DNA of 50,737 nt from Clostridia bacterium (GCA_017537345.1 JAFYKY010000011.1:1-50737), one strand, 5' to 3'; shown: positions 13,153-23,092, counted from the first letter of the stretch. Numbers and translations: made by a program. Notes: generated by a model not told the origin, from the sequence alone.

Positions 13153-14522
13153 GTAAAAGTGACAAATATTTTTGTGCCTTTGTGGGGTTCGGATTCGAAG
13201 CGCATCTCTGCACCGTGGGTGTGGACGATCTGTTTGCAGAGAGCAAGTCCAAGTCCTGCACCGCCTTCGGCACGGGAGCGGGATTTATCGGTACGGTAGA
13301 AGGGTTCCGTTATGTGAAGTAGCTGTTCCTTGGTCATACCCTTGCCGTTATCTTCAATGATTGCCTGACCTTCTGAGCAAGAAATCTTCACTTTACCGCC
13401 GGCTGAGCAAGCCTTAATCGCGTTTTCAGTAAGGTTATAGAACAGCATCGAGAGAAGTGTTTCATTGCCTTTGACGGTTACAGGAGCGGTATCGCAGGTA
13501 ATCTCAACATCTGCTTTCTCCGCTTTCATTTGGAGCTTTTCTGCAACATCGGTAAGGACGGCTCCGAGATCGGTATCTGCCATCTCAATTTCGTTTTCAC
13601 GGATGAAGGCACCATCAAGGAGGATTTCGGAAATCTTTTGCAAACGCTCGGATTCGGACATAATATACTTCGCCGCGATCAGTCTGCGTTCCTCTGTGGT
13701 GTTGGCCTTTTCAATGAATTCAGCGTAACCGTGAATGCTTGTAAGAGGTGTACGAAGCTCGTGTGCCATATTATCCACGAGCATCTGCTTTCTCTCGGCT
13801 TCGATCATTTTTGCTTGTGCTTCACGCTCCAACGCCGCCATCTGTTCATTAATCTTGGCAAGCATAGCGTTAAAGCTCTTTGCGAGAAGTGTAAATTCGT
13901 CGTTACCTTTTTCTTCGACGGTAACGGAAAAATCACCGGCTTCAATCACTTCGGTGGTCTTGCGGAGCTTTTCCAAAGGACCGGAAAGCTTTTTCAAAAT
14001 AAAGTATAAACAGACTGCAAGGAGCAAGGAAACCCCGATAGCCGTAAATGCATAGGTCAGCATCAAGGCTTGGAACTCGGAATCAAGGGATTCCACGTTC
14101 TTTGCGAAGATCATTTCGTACTTGCCGTCGCAGATTTCGGAGGAGATCACGATGTGGCGTTTGCCGTCATAGTCTGTATGGAGCAATGCGTTTTTGTCGA
14201 TGTCATATTCATTGGCGAAATTAGAATATATGACCTCTCCTTTTTCCTCAAAGGCAAGGTACAAGCCTTTGTTTGCGTAATAGGTTCCAAAGGACTGCAT
14301 CAGAAGCGATGGACTGCTGTAGGAGTTGGATTCGGTCATATCCTTGTAATCTCGTTCGAAGGACATCGCTACATAGTATTGCTCTGCGGTGATGGCAGTT
14401 TCGGTGGCTTCAACGTTCTTCTGATAGGTGTAAACCGTAAGTGAGAGAATACCAACGTTCAAGCATATTAGAAACAGCACAAGGGTAAATATGTAGGTCT
14501 TTTGCCAAAATCTCATTTTCAT
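13140..14522 (-). CDS. Membrane sensor histidine kinase
   Basis: The 460-aa protein has TM1 at 10-30, an extracytoplasmic sensor of about 120 residues, TM2 near 155-177 and a HAMP domain (178-230). These are followed by a HisKA box 'MAHELRTPLTSIHGYAEFI' with phospho-His254 and a HATPase domain (NLTENAIKACS, EDNGKGM, GAGLGLALCKQIV). It would phosphorylate the response regulator whose gene overlaps its start by 4 bp (ATGA). The sensor region has no family I recognise. The ligand is unknown; a cell-envelope signal is likely from the neighbourhood. Confidence 0.93.
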   Translation of the reverse strand: MKMRFWQKTYIFTLVLFLICLNVGILSLTVYTYQKNVEATETAITAEQYYVAMSFERDYKDMTESNSYSSPSLLMQSFGTYYANKGLYLAFEEKGEVIYSNFANEYDIDKNALLHTDYDGKRHIVISSEICDGKYEMIFAKNVESLDSEFQALMLTYAFTAIGVSLLLAVCLYFILKKLSGPLEKLRKTTEVIEAGDFSVTVEEKGNDEFTLLAKSFNAMLAKINEQMAALEREAQAKMIEAERKQMLVDNMAHELRTPLTSIHGYAEFIEKANTTEERRLIAAKYIMSESERLQKISEILLDGAFIRENEIEMADTDLGAVLTDVAEKLQMKAEKADVEITCDTAPVTVKGNETLLSMLFYNLTENAIKACSAGGKVKISCSEGQAIIEDNGKGMTKEQLLHITEPFYRTDKSRSRAEGGAGLGLALCKQIVHTHGAEMRFESEPHKGTKIFVTFTSWQ

Positions 14523-15166
14523 ATCTCAAACCTATAACCCGTCTTGTACACCGTTTGGATCCGATCCGATATGCCGAGCTTTTGGCGGAGTCTCTGAATG
14601 TGGACGTCAACGGTACGGGTATCTCCTTCATAGTCAAATTCCCAAACCAAGTGTAAGAGCTTTTCACGGGAGAGTGCGAGGTTGCGGTTGTTGACCAACA
14701 CCTCAAGAAGCGCAAACTCCCGAGGCTTCAGGGGAATTTCTTTGCCGTTTTTATATACACGGCGGTTATCAAACTCTATGCGGATATCGTCAAACTCAAA
14801 GTGATTGGTATCAGCCTTGGTTCTGCGAAGAACTGCTTTTACTCGCTCCACAAGCTCGACGATATTGAAAGGCTTTGTAATATAGTCATCGGCACCCAGG
14901 CGCAGACCTTTGATCTTGTCCGCAGGTGTGGATTTTGCCGTAACAAAAATAACCGGAGTTCCTTTGACAAATTCCACGATTTCAAATCCCGAATGCTTGG
15001 GAAGCATCACATCAAGGATAATGAGATCATATTTGAGCTTTAGTATCTCGGAAAGCCCCGTTTCGCCGTCAAATACTTGAAAACATTCATGCCCGACCAG
15101 TTCGAGATTGAATTTTACAAGATCGTTGATCGCTTTTTCGTCCTCAATAATGAGTATTTTAGCCAT
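14519..15166 (-). CDS. OmpR-family response regulator
   Basis: The start at 15166 (MAKILIIEDE) is set by AGGGGTGAAAAT; the frame is open further upstream but has no ribosome site there. The receiver domain has Asp52 as phosphoacceptor (DLIILDVMLP), Thr76 and Lys98. The C-terminal winged helix is complete (LKPREFALLEVLVNN ... TRTVDVHIQRLRQKL ... YKTGYRFEI). Total length is 215 aa. OmpR-type regulators bind tandem repeats of about 10-11 bp, which fits the direct repeats before this gene and before the lipoprotein gene. Autoregulation is therefore likely. Confidence 0.93.
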   Translation of the reverse strand: MAKILIIEDEKAINDLVKFNLELVGHECFQVFDGETGLSEILKLKYDLIILDVMLPKHSGFEIVEFVKGTPVIFVTAKSTPADKIKGLRLGADDYITKPFNIVELVERVKAVLRRTKADTNHFEFDDIRIEFDNRRVYKNGKEIPLKPREFALLEVLVNNRNLALSREKLLHLVWEFDYEGDTRTVDVHIQRLRQKLGISDRIQTVYKTGYRFEI

Positions 15167-15221
15167 ATTTTCACCCCTGTTTTTGAGTTGAACGAGTATA
15201 CAAGTACTCGGCTTTAACAAT

Positions 15222-15259
15222 ATTATAACATACTTATATTGCCAAGTTGTATCCGAATT
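15222..15259 (-). promoter_or_regulatory. Autoregulated promoter of the two-component system
   Basis: On the minus strand two tandem 11-bp units (15259-15249, weaker; 15248-15238, AACTTGGCAAT) are followed by exactly 10 bp and a perfect TATAAT (15227-15222). The geometry equals that of the lipoprotein promoter. Confidence 0.7.
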
Positions 15260-15320
15260 TGAGTAATTCAAAAAAATGTTGTTAAAAGAAAATAGTTTAA
15301 GAACACGATTACATAATAGG

Positions 15321-15354
15321 AAAATCCGACCATCTTTGATATGATCGGATTTTT
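15321..15354 (-). terminator. Terminator downstream of the PBP gene
   Basis: A 13-bp stem (AAAATCCGACCAT with its complement, one G-T pair) and a 7-8 nt loop separate the murB-pbp operon from the two-component promoter. Confidence 0.7.
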
Positions 15355-15383
15355 GTGTTGTTTATTTGAAATGTGGGGTGAAT

Positions 15384-18077
15384 TCACCATTCCCACCAAG
15401 GAATTTCTTCACTTTCTTCGGAGGGTTCTTCGTCATCGTCATCAACGAATTTCAGGTGCTCAAGACAAATACGGTTGAATGGCAGATCGGTTCCGCTGGT
15501 GCCGAAATAATAACGCTTTTCGATCTCTTCTTCCAGATTCTCGTCATATTCCATATAAGTTCCTGCCAGATTATCATAGAAGGGCATAGTGGGATCGATG
15601 GGGTATTCATAATCCACCGGAACTTCGCGGTAGGTGTATTGCGCGTCTTTTACCGTTACCTGTCTTAAGAAGATACGTGATGGAATATTTCTGAATCCCA
15701 AAGTGATCACGGAATTGCAATCACAACCGGGCATACATATTGCCTGCGTTTCTCTGTCCCAATTTACGGCAACGTGGGTCGTACATTCGGTTGTGGGCAG
15801 AGTGTCAAGCGTGAAATATCCCGTATCCACACAGCTTGTACCGCCGCTCAAAACGTGCATAGCGTCATTTTTACAAGCATCGGTAACGATCTTGCCCGAT
15901 AACGTACAGAATTCGGCTGTCAAGACACTGCCGGGGCGGTCAAATTCAAGCTTGTATTCTATATCGTTTTCGTCCATATACGCATAGATCTTTTCGAAAG
16001 TATAATCCCAAAGCATAGCGGCTGGGTTATATTTATCTATGGTGATGGTCTTGTTGTTATCATAACCGTACCAGCAGCAAGAAACGAAATCGGGTGTATA
16101 TCCTGCGAAATAGTAGTCACGCATAGAGGTGGTGGTACCGGTTTTACCGCAAACTTCAAGTCCGGGTACTTTGTTTTTCAAAGTGATCGCCGCGTAACCG
16201 GTACCGCCTTTTTCGTGGATGGTGCTCTTGAGCAACCGTCCCATAATATAAGCGGTGTCTTCGCTGTAAACCACTTTTTGGTTCGTGTTGTTTTCCAAAA
16301 GTATCTCGTCGTTTATATTAAGCACTTTTGTATAAAGCCTTGCTTCCGACCACACGCCTTCGTTGGCAAGCGCCGTATAAGCCTGAGTCATTTCCATAAC
16401 GGTTACACCGTAGGTGAAACCGCCCAGCGCCAAAGGAGCTTCCGCTTTATCGGAATCAACTAAAGTGGTGAGTCCCAGATCTTTTGTAAGGTGTCTGTAT
16501 ACTTTGTCTATTCCCAGTGATGTCAGGGTAGCAACCGCGGTAGTGTTTTTGGACTTCATCAGCGCCCATTTTAAAGAAACCAGACCTTCGTAATTTCTTT
16601 CCGCGTTGCTGGGCCAGTATTTATCGTTTACTATCATCTGGGGAACGTCGTCAATGGCGCTTCCGTAGGTGTATAAACCTTCCTGAATAGCCAGCGTGTA
16701 AACCGAAAGGGGTTTGATGGATGAACCCGGCTGACGCTTACTCATAGTAGCGCGGTTTAATCCTCGGGAATCCTTTTTTTCGCCTCTGCCGCCCACGAGT
16801 CCCAGCACGTCGCCGTTATCGGGGTCGATAATTACCATTGCGCCCTGAGATTTAACGCCGCTTACCTTGGGCCAGTACTGGTCGTCTTCAAATACTTCCT
16901 CCAGCAGCGATTGGATATTGGGGTCCATACAGATGTATATCTTCAAGCCGCCGGAATAGATAAGGTTGGATGCGGTACTGCGGTCGTATCCGTATTCTTC
17001 GTTCAGATCGACAATAAGCTGTTCTATAACCGCATCGATATAATAGTTGTGGATCTTGGTGGCAGTTTCAACACCGTCGCCTGAATACAGAACAAGAGGA
17101 GCGTCGTGAGCCGCATCAAATTCCTCTTGGGTTATCTTCTCGTGCTTGAGCATTTCTCTGAGCACCAGATTACGTCTTTCCAGATTGTTTTCGGGGTTAA
17201 GAATAGGATCGTAAAATACGGGGGATTTACCGATAGAAGCCAAAGCGGCGCATTCAACGAGGGTAAGCTCATCAAGCTCCTTGTTAAAATATGTTTCCGC
17301 CGCAGCGCGCACGCCGTTGGTGTTCTGGGAAAGGTATATGGTGTTGAGATACATTTCCAGAATTTCGTATTTTGAATATTTCTCTTCAACGTCCAGCGCG
17401 CGGAATATCTCCTGCACTTTTCTCTGAATGGTAGCTTCGTTTTCGCCGGAAACGTTTTTGATAAGCTGCTGTGTCAGCGTACTGCCTCCGCCGTAGCTGG
17501 AGCTTGTGGGAATAAAGAAGTTGAATATGGCAGAGAAGGTACGCTTGGCGTCAACGCCTTTATGCTCCCAGTACCGCTGGTCTTCAATAGAAACGTAAGC
17601 GTCAATAAGTGTCTGGGGAATATCGCTGTAGTTTACCCACAAACGGTTTTCGCTTCCGTAAAGACGGTCATCCTCCAGCTCGTGCTCAACTCCTTCTTCG
17701 TCCACCCATATTATCTGGGTAGCCTGATCGGACGTGAACTTAAGGTTATCCAATCCCGTGTACTCAAGGTCTACGAAATTTCTTATATAGATAAGAAACG
17801 CGCAGGCGACGGCAATTCCCGTAACGGCGCAAATAAGCATTACGGTAAGCAGAGCGTTAAGGACGTAAGACAGCGCCTTGCTGATCACAAACCACGCTAC
17901 ACGGAAGGGATACCACTTGGCGTTTTTGTTTATACTGTCAAGCGTTTTCTTTTGCCGAACCGTACGCTTTTTACCTGCGGGCTTATCTGCCATCTGACGC
18001 AGAGTCCGGGTGTCTGCCTCGCCGATAATTATCGTCTTTTCGTTTTTTTCGTTTTGTTGGGTGTTGTTTTCGTTCAT
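15384..18077 (-). CDS. Class A penicillin-binding protein (PBP1A type)
   Basis: AAAGGTG fits ATG 18077 (MNENNTQQNEK) better than the GTG at 18086, giving about 897 aa. A cytoplasmic tail is followed by one membrane helix (VLNALLTVMLICAVTGIAVACAFLIYI). The GT51 glycosyltransferase has 'SIEDQRYWEHKGVD' with catalytic Glu, 'GGSTLTQQLIKN' and 'RKVQEIFRA'. The transpeptidase has SxxK in 'PGSSIKPL', SxN in 'MKSKNTTA' and KTG in 'CGKTGTTT'. The enzyme polymerises and cross-links peptidoglycan. The C-terminal 200 residues include a Cys-containing extension and an acidic tail. It overlaps the end region of dnaE in the murB-whiA-dnaE-pbp operon. Confidence 0.94.
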   Translation of the reverse strand: MNENNTQQNEKNEKTIIIGEADTRTLRQMADKPAGKKRTVRQKKTLDSINKNAKWYPFRVAWFVISKALSYVLNALLTVMLICAVTGIAVACAFLIYIRNFVDLEYTGLDNLKFTSDQATQIIWVDEEGVEHELEDDRLYGSENRLWVNYSDIPQTLIDAYVSIEDQRYWEHKGVDAKRTFSAIFNFFIPTSSSYGGGSTLTQQLIKNVSGENEATIQRKVQEIFRALDVEEKYSKYEILEMYLNTIYLSQNTNGVRAAAETYFNKELDELTLVECAALASIGKSPVFYDPILNPENNLERRNLVLREMLKHEKITQEEFDAAHDAPLVLYSGDGVETATKIHNYYIDAVIEQLIVDLNEEYGYDRSTASNLIYSGGLKIYICMDPNIQSLLEEVFEDDQYWPKVSGVKSQGAMVIIDPDNGDVLGLVGGRGEKKDSRGLNRATMSKRQPGSSIKPLSVYTLAIQEGLYTYGSAIDDVPQMIVNDKYWPSNAERNYEGLVSLKWALMKSKNTTAVATLTSLGIDKVYRHLTKDLGLTTLVDSDKAEAPLALGGFTYGVTVMEMTQAYTALANEGVWSEARLYTKVLNINDEILLENNTNQKVVYSEDTAYIMGRLLKSTIHEKGGTGYAAITLKNKVPGLEVCGKTGTTTSMRDYYFAGYTPDFVSCCWYGYDNNKTITIDKYNPAAMLWDYTFEKIYAYMDENDIEYKLEFDRPGSVLTAEFCTLSGKIVTDACKNDAMHVLSGGTSCVDTGYFTLDTLPTTECTTHVAVNWDRETQAICMPGCDCNSVITLGFRNIPSRIFLRQVTVKDAQYTYREVPVDYEYPIDPTMPFYDNLAGTYMEYDENLEEEIEKRYYFGTSGTDLPFNRICLEHLKFVDDDDEEPSEESEEIPWWEW

Positions 18078-18082
18078 TTGGT

Positions 18083-21000
18083 TCACCTTTTAATCTTTTT
18101 GGCAACGTTTCCGTTTCCAAGCAAGCCTTCAAGCTTATCAAACAGCGCATCGGTTACGTTGCACTTTACGTCTTTAAGCTTAAGCAATTTCTTTTCGTGT
18201 TCGTAGTACAGTATTACTTCGCTGTTGCCGGGGAACTTTTTAACGGTATCCACCGCCATATCCGCGTATTTACCGTTCTGTTCGTTTATGCGCAGATACA
18301 GATCGGGAACAGCCTCTTGCTTTTGCGCAATATTGCACGTGCGGAGTAACAACTGCACCGAATCCTTTTCGTTTTCGTCTTCTGCTTCTCTGTAGTCAGC
18401 GTCGCCGGTAAACACAAGCACGCTTCCTTCCTTTAAAAAGCTACGGAATTTTTCGTACACCTTGGGGAAAACGATAACCTCCAGACTTCCTTCGATGTCT
18501 TCCACCTGCAGAAAAGCCATTTCGGTGTTGTTTTTTGTGGTCTTTGTGCGGATCTTCATAAGCACCGCAACCAGAGTTACGGCGGTTTTGTTCGGCATAG
18601 CGCCTGTTGACAGCTTTTCGGTTATTTCCGCAGTTGTCAAAGCGTTAAGCCTTTGCATAGCTCCGTAATAGGCTTTTAAAGGGTGACCGGAAAAATACAT
18701 TCCGCACAGCTCTCTTTCAAAAGAAAGCTTTTCTGTTTCGGAATATTCTTTTATATCCGGCAGAGAAAGGGTAATGCTTTCGTCTTTTCCGCCCTCTGCT
18801 TCAAACAGACCTATCTGCCCGTAGCAATCGCGGTTTTTGATGGTGGAAAGCTGGGTGAGGGCAGTATCCAGAGAAGCCACCAATCTGCTTCTGTAATGCC
18901 CGAACCAATCCAGCGCACCGCATTTTATAAGGCTTTCAAACATTCTGGAGTTTCCGAACGGCTGTACTCTCTGCAGAAAATCCTCTGCCGTGCAAAAGGA
19001 ACCGTTTGTTTCGCGCTCGGTTATTATCTGCTTCGCAAAACCGTTTCCAACGTTTTTTACAGCCGCCAGACCGTAACGTATATGCCCTTTGGATATAGAA
19101 AAAGCACAAGCGCTTTCGTTGATATCCGGCTGAAGCACTGAAACTCCGTGGTTACGGCAATCCTCGATATATTTGCTCATAGAGCCGTCGCCCATAACGG
19201 TGTTTAAAAGGGCGCACATATATTCGCCGTAATAATGGCATTTAAGATATGCGGTTCTGTAGGCTACCACCGCGTATGCGGCGGCGTGGCTTTTGTTAAA
19301 GGCGTATTTTGCAAATTCGTTCATTTCGTCGAATATGCCTATTGCATCTTCACGGGAATATCCGTTTTTGATCGCGCCTTCGATAAAGATAAGCCGTTCC
19401 TTTTCCATTACGTCCGCCTTTTTCTTTGCCATAGCGCGGCGGATAATGTCCGCGTGTCCGTAGGTGTATCCCGCAACGGATCTGCATATCTGCATCACCT
19501 GCTCTTGGTACAGAATACATCCGTTAGTATCGCCCAGAATTCCGTCGGGCACGGGCAGGGAAGAGGATACAACACCGTCCGCACGGTTTTTAAGAAATCT
19601 GGGTATAGAATCCATAGGGCCGGGACGGTAAATGGAAATGCAGGTAATAATATCGTTAAAGCAACGGGGCTTCATTTTGGTTATAAATTGCCGCATTCCC
19701 TCGCTTTCAAGCTGGAAGAGTCCTATTGAATCTCCCTTCGAAAGCATATCAAAGGTTGCTTTATCGTTAAAATCAATTTTCTCTATACAAAATTCGGGGT
19801 GCTTTTCCCGTATGAGCCGTTGAGCGCCGTCGATAACGGAAAGATACCTCAGTCCAAGGAAATCTATTTTCAAAAGTCCCAGATCCGCCACAACGTCCAT
19901 AGTGAACTGGGTTACGGGTACCGAACCGTTAACTGCAACGGGAACGTAATCCGAAATTGGATTTTCCGTTATCACCACACCTGCCGCGTGGGTAGATGCG
20001 TTTCTCGGTCTGCCCTCAAGAGCGCGGGCATAATCCAGAAGCTTTTTAACGGCAGGCTCGTTTGCGTACCGTTCCCGCAGTTCCTTGCTTTTTTCCAAAG
20101 CTTTTTCCACGGTAATATTGTTTTCGCGGGGAATAAGCGCCGCCACGCTGTCCGTATCGCCGTAAGACATACCCAAAGCCCGTCCCACATCGCGAACTGC
20201 GGCGCGGCAGGCAAGGGTACCGAAGGTTACTATCTGCGCCACGTGGTCGGAACCGTATTTTTCCGTTACGTACGCGATAACTTCGCCTCTCCGCTCATCG
20301 CAAAAGTCTATATCAAAATCCGGCATGGAAACACGCTCGGGATTTAAAAACCGTTCAAACAGCAGACCGTTTGCAATAGGATCAAGATCGGTAATATTAA
20401 GCAGGTAGGAAACCAGACTTCCCACCGCGCTGCCTCTTCCGGGACCTACGGGAATATTTCTGGATTTAGCGTAGTTAACAAAATCCCACACTATAAGGTA
20501 ATATTCCACAAAGCCCATGCTTTCTATAACGCCAAGTTCGTATTCCACTCTTTTTATATATTCGTTTCCGCCGGGCATTTGGTTTGCGGCAACACGCTTT
20601 TTATATCCTTCGCGGCAAAGTGCGCGCAAAAATTCCTTGGGCGTTTTTCCGTCTGCGGGACGGTAGGAGGGAAGCTGGGGTCTGTCAAACTCAATGGTTA
20701 CGTTGCACTCCCGCGCAATTTTCTCTGTGTTTTCCACAGCTTCGGGAATATCCCGAAACAGATCTTCCATCTGCTCGGGGCTTTTTAAATAATATTCATC
20801 GGAGGGAAGTTTTATACGGTTTTCCTCCGTCTTTGCGCCCGTCTGTATTGCCATAAGCAATTCCTGAACCGGCGCATCTTCTTTTGTAAGATAATGTACG
20901 TCGTTGGTGCATACCAGGGGGATATTCAGCTGCTTTGAAAGGGAAATGAGACCGTGGTTTACTTTTTCCTGATCCGGCGCGCCGTTCCTCTGCAGTTCAA

Positions 21001-21511
21001 GATAAAATCCGTCTTTAAATATATCCTTAAAGGTTTCCGCGTATTCTGCGGCACGGGTGTATTCGCCGTTTATAATATTCTTCGGAATAACTCCGCTTAT
21101 ACAGCCGGAAAGCGCAATTATACCTTCCGAATATTTTCGCAGAGCTTCCATATCCACTCTCGGCTTTTGGTAAAAGCCTCTGGTAAACGCTTCGGAGCAA
21201 AGACGCATAAGGTTTTTGTAGCCCGTATTGTTTTTGGCAAGGAGCACCAGATGGCTCAGGTTCGCATCAACGGGATAGGTACGGTCGTCCATCGTTCTGG
21301 GAGCGAGATATACCTCGCAGCCGATAATAGGCTTTATCCCTTCCGCAAGACAAGCGCGGTAAAATACCGCCGCTCCGTACAAAACACCGTGGTCCGTAAT
21401 GGCAAGGGAAGTCATACCAAGTGCTTTTGCTTGCTTGGCAACACGGCTTATACGGCATTCGCCGTCAAGAAGACTGTATTCGGTATGAAGATGAAGATGG
21501 GTAAATCCCAT
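18083..21511 (-). CDS. dnaE: DNA polymerase III alpha subunit
   Basis: This 1142-aa DnaE begins with the PHP domain (HLHLHTEYSLLDGECRI). It carries the catalytic palm with 'GRGSAVGSLVSYLL' and 'MPDFDIDFCDERRGEVIAYV', the thumb/fingers 'YQEQVMQICRSVAGYTYGHAD', a helix-hairpin-helix region and a C-terminal OB fold. The PHP His/Asp residues seem intact (HTEY, TDHGVLYGA), so a metal-dependent proofreading or structural role is possible. It extends DNA in lagging-strand synthesis in low-GC Gram-positives, alongside PolC. AAAGGAAG lies before the ATG. Its position after murB-whiA is usual in clostridia. Confidence 0.97.
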   Translation of the reverse strand: MGFTHLHLHTEYSLLDGECRISRVAKQAKALGMTSLAITDHGVLYGAAVFYRACLAEGIKPIIGCEVYLAPRTMDDRTYPVDANLSHLVLLAKNNTGYKNLMRLCSEAFTRGFYQKPRVDMEALRKYSEGIIALSGCISGVIPKNIINGEYTRAAEYAETFKDIFKDGFYLELQRNGAPDQEKVNHGLISLSKQLNIPLVCTNDVHYLTKEDAPVQELLMAIQTGAKTEENRIKLPSDEYYLKSPEQMEDLFRDIPEAVENTEKIARECNVTIEFDRPQLPSYRPADGKTPKEFLRALCREGYKKRVAANQMPGGNEYIKRVEYELGVIESMGFVEYYLIVWDFVNYAKSRNIPVGPGRGSAVGSLVSYLLNITDLDPIANGLLFERFLNPERVSMPDFDIDFCDERRGEVIAYVTEKYGSDHVAQIVTFGTLACRAAVRDVGRALGMSYGDTDSVAALIPRENNITVEKALEKSKELRERYANEPAVKKLLDYARALEGRPRNASTHAAGVVITENPISDYVPVAVNGSVPVTQFTMDVVADLGLLKIDFLGLRYLSVIDGAQRLIREKHPEFCIEKIDFNDKATFDMLSKGDSIGLFQLESEGMRQFITKMKPRCFNDIITCISIYRPGPMDSIPRFLKNRADGVVSSSLPVPDGILGDTNGCILYQEQVMQICRSVAGYTYGHADIIRRAMAKKKADVMEKERLIFIEGAIKNGYSREDAIGIFDEMNEFAKYAFNKSHAAAYAVVAYRTAYLKCHYYGEYMCALLNTVMGDGSMSKYIEDCRNHGVSVLQPDINESACAFSISKGHIRYGLAAVKNVGNGFAKQIITERETNGSFCTAEDFLQRVQPFGNSRMFESLIKCGALDWFGHYRSRLVASLDTALTQLSTIKNRDCYGQIGLFEAEGGKDESITLSLPDIKEYSETEKLSFERELCGMYFSGHPLKAYYGAMQRLNALTTAEITEKLSTGAMPNKTAVTLVAVLMKIRTKTTKNNTEMAFLQVEDIEGSLEVIVFPKVYEKFRSFLKEGSVLVFTGDADYREAEDENEKDSVQLLLRTCNIAQKQEAVPDLYLRINEQNGKYADMAVDTVKKFPGNSEVILYYEHEKKLLKLKDVKCNVTDALFDKLEGLLGNGNVAKKIKR

Positions 21512-21526
21512 TTATCCGACTTCCTT

Positions 21527-22201
21527 TCAGTCTTTCAGATTCTTTGCTTCGTTTATAAGCTTGTTAAGTCTGTGGTACAGACCGGATTTGCTTATAGGCT
21601 TTGAATGTATTTGTCTTAACTGCTCCAGATTGTATTCGGGATACTCAAGGCGCAGTCTTGCTGTTTCCTGCACTGCAGGGGACATGTGTGAAAGCCTGCC
21701 CTTTTTTTCAAGAAACTTTATAGCATCCGAAGCTTCTGCGGAAGCCTCTGCAGTACGTGCCATATTGGCGATCTCTGCGTTGTTAAGGCGGTTAAGGTTG
21801 TTTCTCGTTTCCTTTAAAAGCTTTGCTTCCATAAGCTCAAGGGTAAATTTCCCCGCGCCGATAACGGTAAGGAAATCCTCTATCCTTTCGCTTTCCTTGT
21901 AGTAAAGTATATACTCGTCATTACGCTTTAGTGCTTTTGGCTCAAGGTCCATAGAGCACAGCAAAGCGTATATATAGTCCATATATTCGTTTGTAAAGGA
22001 GAGGGTAAGGTAATATCCCTTGTTCGGGTCTATTATATTTCCGCTGGAAATAAACAGCCCGCGGAGCATTACTTTAAGATCCTTATCGCACTTGGGTTCA
22101 AAAACCTTGTGCTCAAATCCGCATACGAAAGCTTCCGTACAGCAATCCTTTTTTTCTTTTATAACAGAAAGATAATCTTTTATATCAGATGAAAACGACA
22201 T
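21527..22201 (-). CDS. whiA: DNA-binding regulator WhiA, short form
   Basis: The C-terminal domain has WhiA signatures: 'NNLNRLNNAEIANMARTAEAS', 'SHMSPAVQETARLRLEYPEYNLEQL' and 'SKSGLYHRLNKL'. The N-terminal LAGLIDADG-like part is present but compact (GFEHKVFEPKCDKDLKVMLRGLFISSGNI). Length is 224 aa; about 310 is usual, so the homing-endonuclease-like domain has shrunk. WhiA links cell division and chromosome segregation in Firmicutes. It overlaps murB by one base (TAATG) and precedes dnaE by 15 bp. Confidence 0.88.
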   Translation of the reverse strand: MSFSSDIKDYLSVIKEKKDCCTEAFVCGFEHKVFEPKCDKDLKVMLRGLFISSGNIIDPNKGYYLTLSFTNEYMDYIYALLCSMDLEPKALKRNDEYILYYKESERIEDFLTVIGAGKFTLELMEAKLLKETRNNLNRLNNAEIANMARTAEASAEASDAIKFLEKKGRLSHMSPAVQETARLRLEYPEYNLEQLRQIHSKPISKSGLYHRLNKLINEAKNLKD

Positions 22202-23061
22202 TATTTTATTATCCTTATTTCGGGTGTGAGAGCAACGCCCGTTTTTTCAAAAACTGTTTTTTGTATAAATTCTATCAGGTCTTCAACGTCTTTTGCCGTT
22301 GCGTTCCCCGTGTTCACTATAAATCCCGCGTGTTTTTGGGAAACCTGCGCTCCGCCGATAGAATATCCCTTCAAACCGCACTGTTCTATAAGCGCGCCTG
22401 CAAAATGTCCCTCGGGGCGCTTGAATGCGCTTCCGCAGGAGGGCATATCCAAAGGCTGTTTATCGCTTCTTTTGGACATATTCAATTCATTAAGACGCTT
22501 TATCTCGTCCTTATCGCCTCTGGCAAGATCGAAGGTGGCTTCAAGTACAAACATATTTTTGTTCATAAAAATGCTGTGTCTGTATCCCAGATCCAGTTCC
22601 TCTGCGGGAAGCACGGAAAGTTCACCATTAAGATCCAGAACCTTAACCGTTGTCAGACAATCTTTTATCTCTCCGCCGTACGCGCCTGCGTTCATAAACA
22701 CGCCGCCGCCAACGGTACCGGGGATTCCGTATGCGAACTCAAGACCGGAAAGGGATTCCTCTGCCGCTGCTTTGGAAACAGCGGTGAGCTTTTCTCCGCA
22801 CAAAGCGGTAAGTCTTGTTCCGTCTATATTAATTCCTTTAAGCTTGTATGTGAAAATTACAGTTCCGTCATAACCCTCATCGGGGAAGATAATATTGGAG
22901 CAGTTGCCCACAATAATAAATCTACTGTTTTCTACACTGCATTCCCAAACCGCTTTGCACATATCTTCAACCGTATCGGGAAAGCAGGCGCGCTTTGCAA
23001 CGCCGCCCACACGCATGGTGGAATGGTCTTTCAGTAGTAAATTCTCTACAATGTTCTGCAT
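22201..23061 (-). CDS. murB: UDP-N-acetylenolpyruvoylglucosamine reductase
   Basis: GGAGGAAACTA selects ATG 23061 (MQNIVENLLLKDHSTMRVGG), giving 286 aa. FAD-binding motifs 'FIIVGNCSNIIF' and 'YGIPGTVGGGVFMNAGAYG' and the catalytic 'PSCGSAFKRPEG' with Ser are clear, as is 'GGAQVSQKHAGFIVN'. It makes UDP-N-acetylmuramate with NADPH. It is a type II (short) MurB. It is the first gene of the operon murB-whiA-dnaE-pbp, behind a strong promoter. Confidence 0.96.
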   Translation of the reverse strand: MQNIVENLLLKDHSTMRVGGVAKRACFPDTVEDMCKAVWECSVENSRFIIVGNCSNIIFPDEGYDGTVIFTYKLKGINIDGTRLTALCGEKLTAVSKAAAEESLSGLEFAYGIPGTVGGGVFMNAGAYGGEIKDCLTTVKVLDLNGELSVLPAEELDLGYRHSIFMNKNMFVLEATFDLARGDKDEIKRLNELNMSKRSDKQPLDMPSCGSAFKRPEGHFAGALIEQCGLKGYSIGGAQVSQKHAGFIVNTGNATAKDVEDLIEFIQKTVFEKTGVALTPEIRIIK

Positions 23062-23092
23062 TAGTTTCCTCCGAACATTTAATTCCAAAATG

